From Hyphomicrobiales bacterium (GTDB lineage Bacteria; Pseudomonadota; Alphaproteobacteria; Rhizobiales; JAJFHB01), in the NCBI GenBank assembly GCA_021775615.1, contig JAJFHL010000125.1, positions 1 to 64,000 on the forward strand: a stretch of 64,000 nt of DNA, given 5' to 3'. This document shows, piece after piece, positions 40,579 to 51,349 of this stretch. Below the pieces are notes generated by a model. It saw only the letters and a list, made by a program, of their open reading frames with translations, did not search any database and was not told where the DNA came from. Both the position numbers and the translations under genes were made by a program. How positions within the stretch are numbered: position 1 is the stretch's first letter; each line of letters opens with the position of its first letter.

Positions 40579-41205
40579 ATGACCAAAGACAGACTGTTCG
40601 CGCATGTCCTGTTGGACCGTTCCGGCTCAATGGAAAGCTGCCGTGATTCAACCATCGACGCCTTCAACGAATATGTCAGCTCGCTTGCTTCCAAGGGCGA
40701 TCTTTCGGCACGCCTCTCTTTGACCCTGTTCGACAGCGAGGGCATCGATCTCATCGAAGACGACATAAAGGCCAAATCGTTTCCAAGGCTGACACGCGAG
40801 ACATTCGAACCGCGGGCCATGACGCCTCTGTTCGACGCCATCGGTAAGACCGTGATGCATATGGACGCGGCCCAGTTGCGCAAGGACGAGAACATGGCTC
40901 TGGTGATTCTAACCGATGGCCTGGAGAACGACAGCGACGAACATGACCGGGCCTCCGTCAAGGCGCTGCTCGAGGGCCGCCAGAAGGACAAAGGCTGGCT
41001 CGTCATCTATCTCGGCGCCAATCAGGACGCCTGGAGGGAAGGCGCCGCCATCGGCCTGCATTCCGGCAACGTGATGGACTACGACACGGCAAATGTCGGC
41101 GCCACCATGGCCGCGACCGCACGGCGTTCGCTGACCTATGCACAAAGCGGCGATGCGCTCGCCGACGCGTTCACCGATGAAGAACGAAGCCGGGCGGTGG
41201 ACTGA
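40579..41205 (+). CDS. VWA domain protein
   Basis: MIDAS LLDRSGSMESC, AMTPLFDAIG, VILTDGLEN; ggag-like RBS upstream of 40579. Confidence 0.82.
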   Translation: MTKDRLFAHVLLDRSGSMESCRDSTIDAFNEYVSSLASKGDLSARLSLTLFDSEGIDLIEDDIKAKSFPRLTRETFEPRAMTPLFDAIGKTVMHMDAAQLRKDENMALVILTDGLENDSDEHDRASVKALLEGRQKDKGWLVIYLGANQDAWREGAAIGLHSGNVMDYDTANVGATMAATARRSLTYAQSGDALADAFTDEERSRAVD

Positions 41206-41301
41206 CGCGGGACATTAGCGCCACGGATATCGCGCCGGATGTGTCTGGCCGAGAAGCGCATCACTGCTGAAAACAGTACTGCCAAATGCGGGCTAGTTAG
41301 T

Positions 41302-41742
41302 ATGATTGATTCAGAACCGTTTCACCGAATTGCCGCTCGAGTTCTTGGTGAACTTCAAGAAAATTTCCCGATGCCGAGGCCCCTCAAAGCGTCACGCATC
41401 CGCCATGCCGAGGGGCTGGCCTGCGATCTGTCGCTCGTGACGGCGACCCTCGACTGGTTTCTCGATGAAGGGTACTTCCGTGGCCAGCGGCGAAGTGTCT
41501 ACACACAAGCCTCAGGCGGCGATTGGGAATACACATTCTCGGTGCTCACCAGCAAGGGCTTCACGGCGCTGGGAGCCGTTGTTGAAGTTGACGGCGAGAA
41601 TGTGCGCATTGGGGATGTTATCCACGACCATTTGAACGAGACCGCAAGCGCGAAACGGTCCACGATGACGCGCTGCGCCATTGACCGGTTCATTGGAATT
41701 GCAGATCAGTCCGTGCCGGAGAAGCGCGAAGCCCAAGCGTAA
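41302..41742 (+). CDS. hypothetical protein (winged-helix-like composition)
   Basis: Complete ORF with plausible start MIDSEPFHRIAARVLGELQ. Confidence 0.5.
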   Translation: MIDSEPFHRIAARVLGELQENFPMPRPLKASRIRHAEGLACDLSLVTATLDWFLDEGYFRGQRRSVYTQASGGDWEYTFSVLTSKGFTALGAVVEVDGENVRIGDVIHDHLNETASAKRSTMTRCAIDRFIGIADQSVPEKREAQA

Positions 41743-41825
41743 ACGCAAAGCGTCACGCCGCCTTGCGTCGCTGTCCGGCTTGAATTTGTCGGGAAACGTG
41801 AGCGCCGCAATGCGCTCGGCAGGAA

Positions 41826-41900
41826 TGGCAGGCCCTAGGGGAATCGAACCCCTCTTTCCAGGTTGAAAACCTGGCGTCCTAACCGATAGACGAAGGGCCC
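41826..41900 (-). tRNA. tRNA-Glu (anticodon TTC)
   Basis: Anticodon stem-loop CCAGGTTTTCAACCTGG, T-arm AGGGGTTCGATTCCCCT, CCA. Confidence 0.93.
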
Positions 41901-42013
41901 GCAGCATCTGCAAGCGGGCTTCTTTTAGAGAGGATCGTTTGCAATTGCAAGGCGTCTGCGCGCTCTATGACGGGGAAATTTACCGCCCCCGCAGGCGCTG
42001 CGAACCGCCGGGC

Positions 42014-43801
42014 TCACTGCGCCCGGGCCGCGTCGTCAATCATCAGCTGCGGGGTGCGCTTGCCGCCCCAGTCATTAATATTGAGGCGCCCGGCAAAATG
42101 CAGCGGTGTATCGCCTGCTTCCAAAAGAATATCTCCAAGAGGACTGCCCAGCACGCGGAACGCGATGGCGGCGAGCCGGGAGTTGTCGCCGCCGCGCAGA
42201 GTGCAGCGGACATGTTCCTGGCCGGCAAGATCGGCGAAGGCAACGCGATGGGCCGGAAACACGAAACGCGGTGTCGGATTGCCCATGCCGTAGGGCCCGG
42301 CGCGCTCGAGCAGTTCGATTAGCTGCACCGTCGCGCCGCCCGCACTCATGGCGCCGTCGATGCCGAGCGAGGCACCGGTCATTGCGTGGCCGGCGGCTTC
42401 GGCCAGGTGTTCTTCCAGGAACGCGCGAAAGGCGCCCAGCTGAGCGCGCTCTATGGTCAGGCCGGCCGCCATTGCGTGACCGCCTCCCTTGGCCAGGTGA
42501 CCCACCTGTACGGCATCGCGTATGGCACTGCCGAGATCGACGCCGCTGATCGAACGGCCCGACCCCTGCCCGGCCCCGTCCGAGCCAAACCCGATGGCGA
42601 TTGCCGGGCGTCCGAACCGCTCCTTCAGACGCCCCGCCACCAGACCCAGGACGCCCGGATGCCAGCCCTCTCCGGTGACGATCAATGCCGGCACCTGGGC
42701 CGACGTGCCAATCGCCTTTTCGCCCTGGCGGATGGCGTTGTCGAGAATACCGAGCTCGATTTCCTGGCGCTGCTTGTTGAGGACCTCAAGTTCCTGGCCT
42801 ATGGCTCCCGTGCGCGAGCGGTTGTCGGTGCTGAGGAGTTCCAGAGCAATCTCCGAGAACCCTAAGCGGCCCGCCGCATTTATGCGCGGCCCGAGCACAA
42901 AGCCAAGGGCATGAACGTTCGGCCTGTGGCGCAGCCCGGCGGCATCGGCCAGGGCCGCAAGGCCGATGTTGCCGCGCCGGGCCATGACTTTGAGACCCTG
43001 ACGCACCAGAGCCCGGTTGAGGCCCGTCAGCGGGACCACGTCGCATACCGTGGCCAGGGCTACGAGATCGAGCCACTGCAGGAGATCGACATCGCGCGCG
43101 GCAGTGCCGGCGCCGGCAGCGGCCTTGAGTTTCGTCTGCACGGCGGCCAGGAGGACAAACGCAACACCCGCGGCACACAACTGGCCCTGGTTCGACAGAT
43201 CGTCCTGGCGGTTCGGGTTGATGATGGCGTGCGCCACGGGCAGGTGCTGCCCGGCCTGATGGTGATCGACAATCACCACGTCCATTCCAAGTTCTCTGGC
43301 ATGGGCCATCGGTTCATGCGCGCCGATGCCACAATCGACGGTGACGACAAGCGTCACACCATCGGCCTTGAACCGGTCGAGGGTCTCGGGATTTGGACCG
43401 TATCCCTCGTCGAGCCGGTGTGGAATGTGAATGGCGGGCTCCCGACCATGCGCCCTGAAGAAATGGCGAAACAGGGCGGATGTACTGATGCCGTCGACAT
43501 CATAGTCGCCGATGATGCCGACACGTTCGCCATCGACAATGGCGCGGGCAACACGGTCGGCGCCCTGCGCCAGATCGCACATGCCTGCCGCCGGCGGCAT
43601 CAGATCGCGCAGGGTGGGCGCCAAAAAGGCTTCGGCGTCATCCAGCGCCACATCGCGCGCCGCAATCACCCGGCCGAGGATTTCGGGCAACTCGTATTTC
43701 TGGGCAATCGCCTGGGCTGCGCGTTCGTCTTTCAAACGCCCGCGCCAACTCTGTCCGGAGACGGAGCGTTCGATGCCCAGAAAATAGCCGCCGTCAGGCA
43801 A
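42014..43801 (-). CDS. recJ: single-stranded-DNA-specific exonuclease RecJ
   Basis: GDYDVDGISTSALF, VVTVDCGIGAHE, VDHHQAG, GGGHAMAAGLT. Confidence 0.94.
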   Translation of the reverse strand: MPDGGYFLGIERSVSGQSWRGRLKDERAAQAIAQKYELPEILGRVIAARDVALDDAEAFLAPTLRDLMPPAAGMCDLAQGADRVARAIVDGERVGIIGDYDVDGISTSALFRHFFRAHGREPAIHIPHRLDEGYGPNPETLDRFKADGVTLVVTVDCGIGAHEPMAHARELGMDVVIVDHHQAGQHLPVAHAIINPNRQDDLSNQGQLCAAGVAFVLLAAVQTKLKAAAGAGTAARDVDLLQWLDLVALATVCDVVPLTGLNRALVRQGLKVMARRGNIGLAALADAAGLRHRPNVHALGFVLGPRINAAGRLGFSEIALELLSTDNRSRTGAIGQELEVLNKQRQEIELGILDNAIRQGEKAIGTSAQVPALIVTGEGWHPGVLGLVAGRLKERFGRPAIAIGFGSDGAGQGSGRSISGVDLGSAIRDAVQVGHLAKGGGHAMAAGLTIERAQLGAFRAFLEEHLAEAAGHAMTGASLGIDGAMSAGGATVQLIELLERAGPYGMGNPTPRFVFPAHRVAFADLAGQEHVRCTLRGGDNSRLAAIAFRVLGSPLGDILLEAGDTPLHFAGRLNINDWGGKRTPQLMIDDAARAQ

Positions 43802-43839
43802 ATGATTCGCCCCTTTTCACCCGGTCCTGACTGGGGAGC

Positions 43840-44829
43840 TTACCCGAACTTGGTGAGATGCGTGTGTTTTGCTTTGATCCAGCGGGTGGTGCCGGTGGAC
43901 GAGCGCATGACGACCGTGTCGGTATAGATCGCGTTGCCCTTGATTTTGACGCCGTTCAGCATGGAACCACTTGTCACGCCGGTCGCGGCGAACATCACAT
44001 CACCCGATGCCATCTCCTGCATGGTGTATTTGCGGTCGAAGTCGTCAATGCCCATTTTCTTGGCGCGCTCTTTCTGCTCCGCATTGTTCGTGACCAGCCG
44101 AGCCTGCATCTGGCCACCAATGCAGCGCAGGGCGGCAGCAGCCAGAACACCTTCAGGAGCGCCACCAACGCCCATGTAGATGTCTATGCCGGTGTCCTCC
44201 GGGTCGGTCGTGCTGATGACGCCCGCCACATCGCCATCGCCGATCAGCTGAATGGCGGCGCCGGCTTCGCGCACGGCCTCGATGAGGGCCCCGTGGCGCG
44301 GACGGTCGAGGATGCAGGCTGTGATCTCCGAAACCGCCACGCCCTTCGCCTCGGCGAGCGCCTTGATGTTGTTGCCGGGAGGTGCATCCAGATCGACCAG
44401 GTCGGCCTGGTAATTTCCACCGATGGCGATTTTGTCCATATAGACATCCGGCGCGTGCAGAAGGCTGCCCGCTTCCGCCATCGCGATGACGGCCAATGAA
44501 TTCGGCATGTACTTGGCGGTGATGGTGGTGCCTTCCAGCGGGTCGAGCGCGATGTCGACCCTTGGTCCCTTGCCGGTGCCGACTGTTTCACCGATATAGA
44601 GCATCGGCGCCTCGTCGCGCTCACCTTCGCCAATGACCACGGTGCCGCGGATTTCCAGCGCGTTCAGTTCACGGCGCATGGCATCGACGGCCGCCTGATC
44701 AGCGGCCTTCTCGTCGCCCCGTCCGCGCAAACGCGCCGCCGCCACTGCGGCACGCTCGGTCACGCGTACCAGTTCGAGCGCCAATACGCGGTCCATGATA
44801 TTGGACTCTTCCGCCATTTCTCTCCCCAT
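43840..44829 (-). CDS. glpX: fructose-1,6-bisphosphatase class II
   Basis: VIGEGERDEAPMLYIGE, DIALDPLEGTT, GVGGAPEGVLAAAAL. Confidence 0.94.
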   Translation of the reverse strand: MGREMAEESNIMDRVLALELVRVTERAAVAAARLRGRGDEKAADQAAVDAMRRELNALEIRGTVVIGEGERDEAPMLYIGETVGTGKGPRVDIALDPLEGTTITAKYMPNSLAVIAMAEAGSLLHAPDVYMDKIAIGGNYQADLVDLDAPPGNNIKALAEAKGVAVSEITACILDRPRHGALIEAVREAGAAIQLIGDGDVAGVISTTDPEDTGIDIYMGVGGAPEGVLAAAALRCIGGQMQARLVTNNAEQKERAKKMGIDDFDRKYTMQEMASGDVMFAATGVTSGSMLNGVKIKGNAIYTDTVVMRSSTGTTRWIKAKHTHLTKFG

Positions 44830-44858
44830 CCAAATTCCGGCGTTGCCGCGCGGTCGTA

Positions 44859-46187
44859 TTATAGTTGTTCTATTCGAATCATTCGCGGCGCCTCGGTGAC
44901 GTCGCCATCTGCTTCAATATTCCCCAGAGCGTCGCGAATGGACTTCTCCAACGTATCATGGGTGATCAGGACAACGGCACGGGTTTCTTGACCCTCGTGC
45001 GTGTCTTCGGCATCGATATCCACATTTTTTTCATTGCCGCGCTGAACGATACTCTTGAGCGATATTTCCTGCTCCGCCATGCGATGGGCAATTGCGGCGA
45101 AGGCGCCGGGCCGGTCGCGCACCTGCAAAGCCACGTAGTAGCCGCCCTCATGGGCGCGCATGCGGGCGCGTTCATAGGGCCGCAATTCGCTGCTTGGCCT
45201 GCCCAACGGGGGCGAGATGTTGCCCCGCGCGATGTCAACGATGTCTGCGACTACACTTGAGGCCGTTGGTCCGGCACCCGCACCAAGGCCCTCAAGCATC
45301 AGGTTGCCGACAAAATCGCCGCGCACAACGACCGCATTGAACGCCCCGTCGACCTGGGCAATGGACTGCCGCTCAGGGACGAGTGTGGGGTGAACGCGTT
45401 GTTCGATGCCTGAATCCGTCTCGCTCGCGACGCCGAGCAGCTTAATGTTGTATCCAAGTTCGCCGGCAATCTGGATATCCTGGGCCGTCACCCGCTCGAT
45501 CCCTTCGACGTATATGGAGCCGAAATCGACTTCGGTTCCGAAGGCGAGCGATGTCAGAACCGCCAGCTTGTGTGCCGTATCGAAACCGCCGACATCGAAT
45601 GTCGGATCGGCCTCGGCATAACCAAGCCGTTGGGCATCATCCAGAACGGCCGCGAAATCGCGGCCCTCGCGCTTCATGGTGGTCAGGATGTAATTGCAGG
45701 TGCCGTTGAGGATGCCGAATATCTTTTCCGCACGGTTTCCCGCAAAGCTCTCGCGCATGGTCTTGACGATGGGGATTCCGCCGGCGATGGCGGCCTCGAA
45801 GCCAAGGGCAATGCCGTTGTCTTCGGCAAGCCGGGCCAGTGCCGTGCCATGATAGGCGAGCAACGCCTTGTTGGCGGTGACAACATGCCGTTTGGCGCCC
45901 ATCGCGGCCTCGACCGCCGCCTTGGCGGGGCCGTCTTCGCCGCCTATCAATTCGACAAGCACATCGATGTCCGCCGAGCGTGCAAGCTCCGCACAATCGT
46001 CGAACCATTCATATGAAGACAGATCGACGCCGCGGTTCCGTGTCCGGGACCTGGCCGAGACCGCGGTGACCACAATGTCACGCCCGGCCCTGCGGCGCAC
46101 CGCATCCGCATTGGACTCCAGCAGTTGCAACACGCCGGCACCGACGGTGCCGAGACCGGCGATCCCCCGTTTCAGGGGTTCACTCAT
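44859..46187 (-). CDS. hom: homoserine dehydrogenase
   Basis: GIAGLGTVGAGVLQLL, VVTANKALLA, GILNGTCNYILTTM; C-terminal ACT domain. Confidence 0.94.
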   Translation of the reverse strand: MSEPLKRGIAGLGTVGAGVLQLLESNADAVRRRAGRDIVVTAVSARSRTRNRGVDLSSYEWFDDCAELARSADIDVLVELIGGEDGPAKAAVEAAMGAKRHVVTANKALLAYHGTALARLAEDNGIALGFEAAIAGGIPIVKTMRESFAGNRAEKIFGILNGTCNYILTTMKREGRDFAAVLDDAQRLGYAEADPTFDVGGFDTAHKLAVLTSLAFGTEVDFGSIYVEGIERVTAQDIQIAGELGYNIKLLGVASETDSGIEQRVHPTLVPERQSIAQVDGAFNAVVVRGDFVGNLMLEGLGAGAGPTASSVVADIVDIARGNISPPLGRPSSELRPYERARMRAHEGGYYVALQVRDRPGAFAAIAHRMAEQEISLKSIVQRGNEKNVDIDAEDTHEGQETRAVVLITHDTLEKSIRDALGNIEADGDVTEAPRMIRIEQL

Positions 46188-46302
46188 GGCGGGATGGCCC
46201 TTATGAAAAAAGTATCGCCGAAAACGACGATCGCGGCGCAACCTGCCTGATCCGCCCGATATTTTCAACCGGCGCGTTACTCAGGTGTTTTGAAGCGAGG
46301 GT

Positions 46303-47385
46303 CTACTGAAAGGAGAGCTCCAGCCGATCCCGATCGGTGGGCCGCTCGGTTCCGAAATAGACCCCGGTCATGCGCTGTTCCGCAGTCGATGTGGAGATGG
46401 CGCCCCGCTGAACGCCGAACCTTGCGAGGGCCGCGATGGCGCGTTCTGTATGCTTGTGCAGGCGTTTGACACGTTTGATGCTGGTATCGCTGTCCCCGGC
46501 CGGGCCCCTGCTCACGCCGTGAATATGGACGTTGCGGCCGGATTTCCGATGCATTGCCGCGATGCTCTTGAGAACGGCCAGATCGTCTTTGTCGAAGGCC
46601 GGACCATTAAGGCCGACATGCAGCCTGACCGGGTTGTCGCGGTCGGGCAGGTGTTGCGGTCTGGCAGCCCTGATCGATCCCGGATCGACACTGGCGTAGA
46701 CTTCACCACCGGATGTCAGCTTTTCGTCGGCCTGCCGGAGGCGTTCGTCGATCCTGAGGAGTTCGCCCCCTGCCGGATCGTCAGCGGAAACCGTGGTGCT
46801 CAGTGTGGCTGGTTCTGTCGGCGGTGTGACGGATCCCGTGATATCGGCGCCACGCAACTGCGGCAGTTGACCATCTGGCGCGGGTTGCTCGCCGCCGGGA
46901 TCGGGCAGGCCGTCGATATAGGTCGGCACAAGACGCGAGTCCTCGCCGATCATGAAAGCCTGGCGCTTCTCGGGAGATTGTTGTGAGTTCGGCTGGTGCC
47001 CCATTGCCGCGGTAATGGCCCGCGCCTTGCGGAGTTCCGTGACGGGATCTTTCACCTTCGCCCGGTTGGCGCTGTTGCCGAACCAGTCAAGAAACGCGAA
47101 ACGGTTTTCAGGTTCCTTCGGGTGAGGACGCTGGGCCGTGTCGTTCTCTTCCGGCTGGCGCAGTTGAACCGGGCCCGACACGTCTGAAGCGTCCTGGGGA
47201 TGAGTATCTTCAAGCACGGGATCTTGCGGCCCGGCCTCAGCCACCGACTGGTTGCCGGGATTTTGCCCACCGTCGTAATTCTGTACGCGGTAGGCCAAAG
47301 AGTCCTGATCCGCGCAACCGGTAAACGCCACCGCGAGGCAACCGAGGAAGATTGCCGCGATTGCCGGCCTCGCGCCGCGTCGCAT
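46303..47385 (-). CDS. putative lipoprotein, hypothetical
   Basis: Signal/lipobox-like FLGCLAVAFTGCAD; long Pro/Asn/Gln-rich linker and conserved-looking C-terminus. Confidence 0.6.
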   Translation of the reverse strand: MRRGARPAIAAIFLGCLAVAFTGCADQDSLAYRVQNYDGGQNPGNQSVAEAGPQDPVLEDTHPQDASDVSGPVQLRQPEENDTAQRPHPKEPENRFAFLDWFGNSANRAKVKDPVTELRKARAITAAMGHQPNSQQSPEKRQAFMIGEDSRLVPTYIDGLPDPGGEQPAPDGQLPQLRGADITGSVTPPTEPATLSTTVSADDPAGGELLRIDERLRQADEKLTSGGEVYASVDPGSIRAARPQHLPDRDNPVRLHVGLNGPAFDKDDLAVLKSIAAMHRKSGRNVHIHGVSRGPAGDSDTSIKRVKRLHKHTERAIAALARFGVQRGAISTSTAEQRMTGVYFGTERPTDRDRLELSFQ

Positions 47386-47635
47386 CACATGCCGGCCCGA
47401 ACGAATTGTTGCTGAGTTACGCGCATACATCGTGTCAACCAATCGATAGCTGATTTGCCAATCAGCCTTCAGGCTCGAATCGAGCCATTCATCATCTGGT
47501 GACATCACACCGCAAACGCGTTAACCGCGGCTTAACTACGACAGAGGGAATGGGCCGTTAAAATTGACAGTTTCCTGCAATTCGTGAAACTACCGATGGA
47601 GCAACACCTCAATTCCGCCAGGACAAGGCCAGACC

Positions 47636-49468
47636 ATGAGCAAGCCGGAAGAACCGCAGGACAACGGCTATCAGATTTCCGACCCGGCGGAGTTCGCCGG
47701 CAATATGGCAAAGGTCGCCGAACAGACCGCAAAAATCTTCGCTGCGTTCGCTGCCCCGGAAGATCCCGCCAAGGCGCAACAGGCGCGCGGAGAAGAGCTT
47801 GGCAATGTGGCCAAGACCCTGGGCGAGATCGCGCAGGATTATGCCGCAAAGCCTGAATTGTTCTTCAACGCGCAGATGCAGCTGTGGCGCCAGCACACCG
47901 ACCTTTGGCAGAACACCTGGAAACGCATGCTCGGAGAAGAGGTCGAGCCGGTGATCGCGCCGGATCGCGGCGACCGCCGTTTTCGCGACGACGACTGGTC
48001 GGAAAACCAGGTTTTCGACTTTTTGAAGCAGTCCTACCTGATCACCGCGAAATGGGCGCAGGACATGGTCGAGGGGGCGGAAGACGTCGACGACCACACA
48101 CGGCGCAAGGCAAATTTCTACGTGGAACAGATCGCCAATGCCCTGTCGCCTTCGAACTTTGTTCTGACGAACCCGGCGGTGCTGCGCGAAACGATGAACT
48201 CCAATGCCGAGAATCTGGTCAAGGGGCTTGAGAACCTGTCAGCGGATTTCGACCAGGACGCAGGCGAACTGAGGATCAGCCAGACCGATGCGAGCGCGTT
48301 CGAAGTGGGAAAGAACATCGCGGTCACGCCGGGAAAGGTGATCTATCAGGCCGAGCTGTTCCAGTTGCTGCAGTATGAGCCATCGACCGATGAGGTCTAC
48401 AAGCGCCCGCTGCTGATCATCCCGCCCTGGATCAACAAGTTCTATATTCTCGACCTCAACGAGCAAAAGTCATTCATCAAATGGGCGGTCGCGCAGGGCT
48501 TTACCGTGTTCGTCGTGTCCTGGGTCAATCCCAATGAGGCGCTCGCCGCCAAGTCGTTTACCGACTATATGACCGACGGCATCCTGAAGGCGGCGGACGC
48601 GGTTATCAGGGCGACCGGCGAGGCCAAGATCAATACAATCGGCTACTGCATCGGGGGCACGCTTTTGTCCGCCACGCTCGGCTATATGGCCGCAAAGAAG
48701 GACAAGCGCATAAGCTCCGCGACCCTGTTCACAACACAGGTCGATTTCGAAAATGCCGGCGACCTGAAAGTTTTCGTGGACGAGGAGCAGCTGCAGTCGC
48801 TTGAACGGCGGATGGCGGAGAAAGGCTATCTCGAAGGCAAGAGCATGGCCTCGACCTTCAATTTCCTGCGTTCCAACGATCTGATCTGGTCCTACGTCGT
48901 CAACAACTACCTGCTCGGCAAGGAACCGTTTCCGTTCGACCTGCTCTACTGGAACTCCGATTCAACGCGCATGCCGGCGGCCATGCACAGCTACTATCTG
49001 CGCGAGTGCTACCTGCACAACAATCTGTCGAAGGGTGAGATGGAACTGGACGGGGTCAAGATCAAACTGTCCAAGTCCAAGGTGCCGGTCTACAACCTTG
49101 CCGCCCGCGACGATCATATCGCGCCCCTGCCCTCGACCTTCCTGGTCGGCAAGAATCTCGGCGGCAAGACGCGGCTCGTCGTGGCGGGCTCCGGCCATGT
49201 CGCAGGTGTCGTCAATCCCCCGTCTCTCGGCAAGTACCAGTACTGGCTCAATGACGAGGACGCCGACACACTCGAAGAATGGCTCGAAGGCGCCGAAGAG
49301 CATGCCGGCTCATGGTGGCCGGACTGGGCCGAGTGGCTGGCCAAGCATTCGGGCAAGAAAGTCCCCGCCCGGGTTCCCGGCGACGGCGAACTCGATGTGA
49401 TCGAGGACGCACCGGGGTCCTACGTAAAGGACCACAGGGGTGCACGGTTCAAGGCTGGCGCTCAGTAA
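47636..49468 (+). CDS. phaC: class I poly(R)-hydroxyalkanoic acid synthase
   Basis: GYCIGGT lipase-box-like motif with Cys, PPWINKFYILDL, GHVAGVVNPP. Confidence 0.94.
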   Translation: MSKPEEPQDNGYQISDPAEFAGNMAKVAEQTAKIFAAFAAPEDPAKAQQARGEELGNVAKTLGEIAQDYAAKPELFFNAQMQLWRQHTDLWQNTWKRMLGEEVEPVIAPDRGDRRFRDDDWSENQVFDFLKQSYLITAKWAQDMVEGAEDVDDHTRRKANFYVEQIANALSPSNFVLTNPAVLRETMNSNAENLVKGLENLSADFDQDAGELRISQTDASAFEVGKNIAVTPGKVIYQAELFQLLQYEPSTDEVYKRPLLIIPPWINKFYILDLNEQKSFIKWAVAQGFTVFVVSWVNPNEALAAKSFTDYMTDGILKAADAVIRATGEAKINTIGYCIGGTLLSATLGYMAAKKDKRISSATLFTTQVDFENAGDLKVFVDEEQLQSLERRMAEKGYLEGKSMASTFNFLRSNDLIWSYVVNNYLLGKEPFPFDLLYWNSDSTRMPAAMHSYYLRECYLHNNLSKGEMELDGVKIKLSKSKVPVYNLAARDDHIAPLPSTFLVGKNLGGKTRLVVAGSGHVAGVVNPPSLGKYQYWLNDEDADTLEEWLEGAEEHAGSWWPDWAEWLAKHSGKKVPARVPGDGELDVIEDAPGSYVKDHRGARFKAGAQ

Positions 49469-49490
49469 CTCCCCGCACGTTCTTTCAAAC

Positions 49491-50534
49491 TCACGGGAAG
49501 AGCGGTTGCTGCTCGAGACCCATCGTTTCCGCCAGACCAAACATGACGTTCATGTTCTGCAGCGCCTGGCCGCTTGAGCCCTTGACCAGATTATCAAGGG
49601 TCGACACCAGAATGACGCGACCCGGCACCCGGTCTTCGTAAACACCCAGAAGGCAGAAATTGGATCCGCGCACATGTTGCGTGGCCGGGAACGTTGCCTC
49701 GGGCGCAACGCGCACGAACGGCTCGGTCCGGTAGGCCTCCGTCAGACAGGCGCGCACGTCTTTCGCGGACCCTCCCTCGCTCATATCGGCATAGACGGTG
49801 AGCAGCTCGCCGCGGCTCATGGGAATGAGGTGCGGCGTGAATGTGACGGCGAGATCGCGGCCGGCGGCAACGGAGAGCTCCTGTTCGATCTCCGGCGTAT
49901 GACGATGGCTGGCGATGCCGTAGGGGGAGAGGCCCTCTCCAGCCTCGCAGAAGAGCATGTTCTGCTTGAGCCCCCTGCCCGCGCCCGAAACGCCCGACTT
50001 GGCGTCAATCACCAGCCGGTCCGGCGAAATCACGCCCCCCTTCAACAGCGGGAGCAAAAGCAACAGGGCGGCGGTCGGGTAACACCCCGGACAGGCCACC
50101 AACCGGGCGTTAGCGATGGCGTCACGGTAGTGTTCGGTGAGCCCATAGACCGCATCCTGCTGGAGCGCCGGCGCCAAATGTTCGTGGCCGTACCATTGCG
50201 CATATGTTTCGACGTCCCTCAGCCGGAAATCCGCCGACATGTCGACGACGCGCACGGACTTTGGCAACGAAGCGATGATCTCCTGGGTGGTGCCATGGGG
50301 CAGCCCGCAGAAGACAATATCGAGACCGCTCCAATCGGTATCCTCAACCTTTTGCAGCCGTGGGAGTTCCAGCCCGCCAAGATGCGGAAAGACATCGGCC
50401 ATCGTCTTTCCCGCATGGGAATTTGCGGTCAGGACCGACAGTTCCACCTCGGGGTGGCAGGCGGCCAGGCGCACAAGATCGGCTCCGGTGTAACCGGATG
50501 CACCGAGAATGCCTGCCTTGACGGTCCTGCTCAT
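49491..50534 (-). CDS. argC: N-acetyl-gamma-glutamyl-phosphate reductase
   Basis: GILGASGYTGADLVRL, ACPGCYPTAALLLL, GVSGAGR. Confidence 0.95.
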   Translation of the reverse strand: MSRTVKAGILGASGYTGADLVRLAACHPEVELSVLTANSHAGKTMADVFPHLGGLELPRLQKVEDTDWSGLDIVFCGLPHGTTQEIIASLPKSVRVVDMSADFRLRDVETYAQWYGHEHLAPALQQDAVYGLTEHYRDAIANARLVACPGCYPTAALLLLLPLLKGGVISPDRLVIDAKSGVSGAGRGLKQNMLFCEAGEGLSPYGIASHRHTPEIEQELSVAAGRDLAVTFTPHLIPMSRGELLTVYADMSEGGSAKDVRACLTEAYRTEPFVRVAPEATFPATQHVRGSNFCLLGVYEDRVPGRVILVSTLDNLVKGSSGQALQNMNVMFGLAETMGLEQQPLFP

Positions 50535-50755
50535 TGGGCCACGTCCTTCTCCCGAAAATCACGAGGTCAAGGGTGTAGCGGAAAGTGAAATGGGAAGAAA
50601 GCGATTGGTGCGCCCTGCAGATACGCAGACTGCTCAACATTTGTGCAGCGCACAAGTTTCTTGAATGTTTGCGTGCAGTGCACAATTTGGTCATGATCGC
50701 ACCCCATCTGACAGACGGAGTGGGTGAGTCGAAAACAAAGGACAGACCCTGGAAC

Positions 50756-51349
50756 ATGGCATTACATGACTTGACGTCTTCCAATGTCGAATACCGCAAA
50801 CTCTGGCCGACCGAGCTCGATCTGTTTCGTGCTCATTTGGTCAGGCTGGACCCCGAAACCAGGCGCCTGCGGTTCGGCCGCGGCGTGAATGACGACTTTC
50901 TCGAGAACTACTGTGACACGGTTTATGGTTTAAACAGTGTGGTTTACGGCTGTTTTGTCGATGGAACACTGAGAGGTGTTGCGGAGCTGCGCCTGCTCGC
51001 CGACACGTGGCCGTTCGAAGCGGAACTGGCGTTCAGCATCGAGAGTCCTTGGCAGGACTCCGGCATTGGCACCGAATTGATGGGCCGTGCGCTCAGAGCC
51101 GCGCGCAACCGCAATATTGGCCGCCTTTTCATGATCTGCCTTCCCGAAAACAGTCGGATGCGCAAGGTGGCCAAGAAATACGATGCCCGTCTGGCGTGGC
51201 ACCCGGGCGAAATCGAGGGAAAGCTGTTTCCCTCGCACCCAGACTATTTCTCGATCCTGCACGAGTTTCTGGATGACACCTCGGGGTTCCTCACCTTCAT
51301 GCTGGACCTGAGGCATGGCAGCGAGGAGCCGGCCCGGAAGTCGGCCTGA
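50756..51349 (+). CDS. GNAT family N-acetyltransferase
   Basis: ELAFSIESPWQDSGIGTELMGRALRAARNRNIGRLFMICLPENSRMRKVAKKY. Confidence 0.82.
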   Translation: MALHDLTSSNVEYRKLWPTELDLFRAHLVRLDPETRRLRFGRGVNDDFLENYCDTVYGLNSVVYGCFVDGTLRGVAELRLLADTWPFEAELAFSIESPWQDSGIGTELMGRALRAARNRNIGRLFMICLPENSRMRKVAKKYDARLAWHPGEIEGKLFPSHPDYFSILHEFLDDTSGFLTFMLDLRHGSEEPARKSA

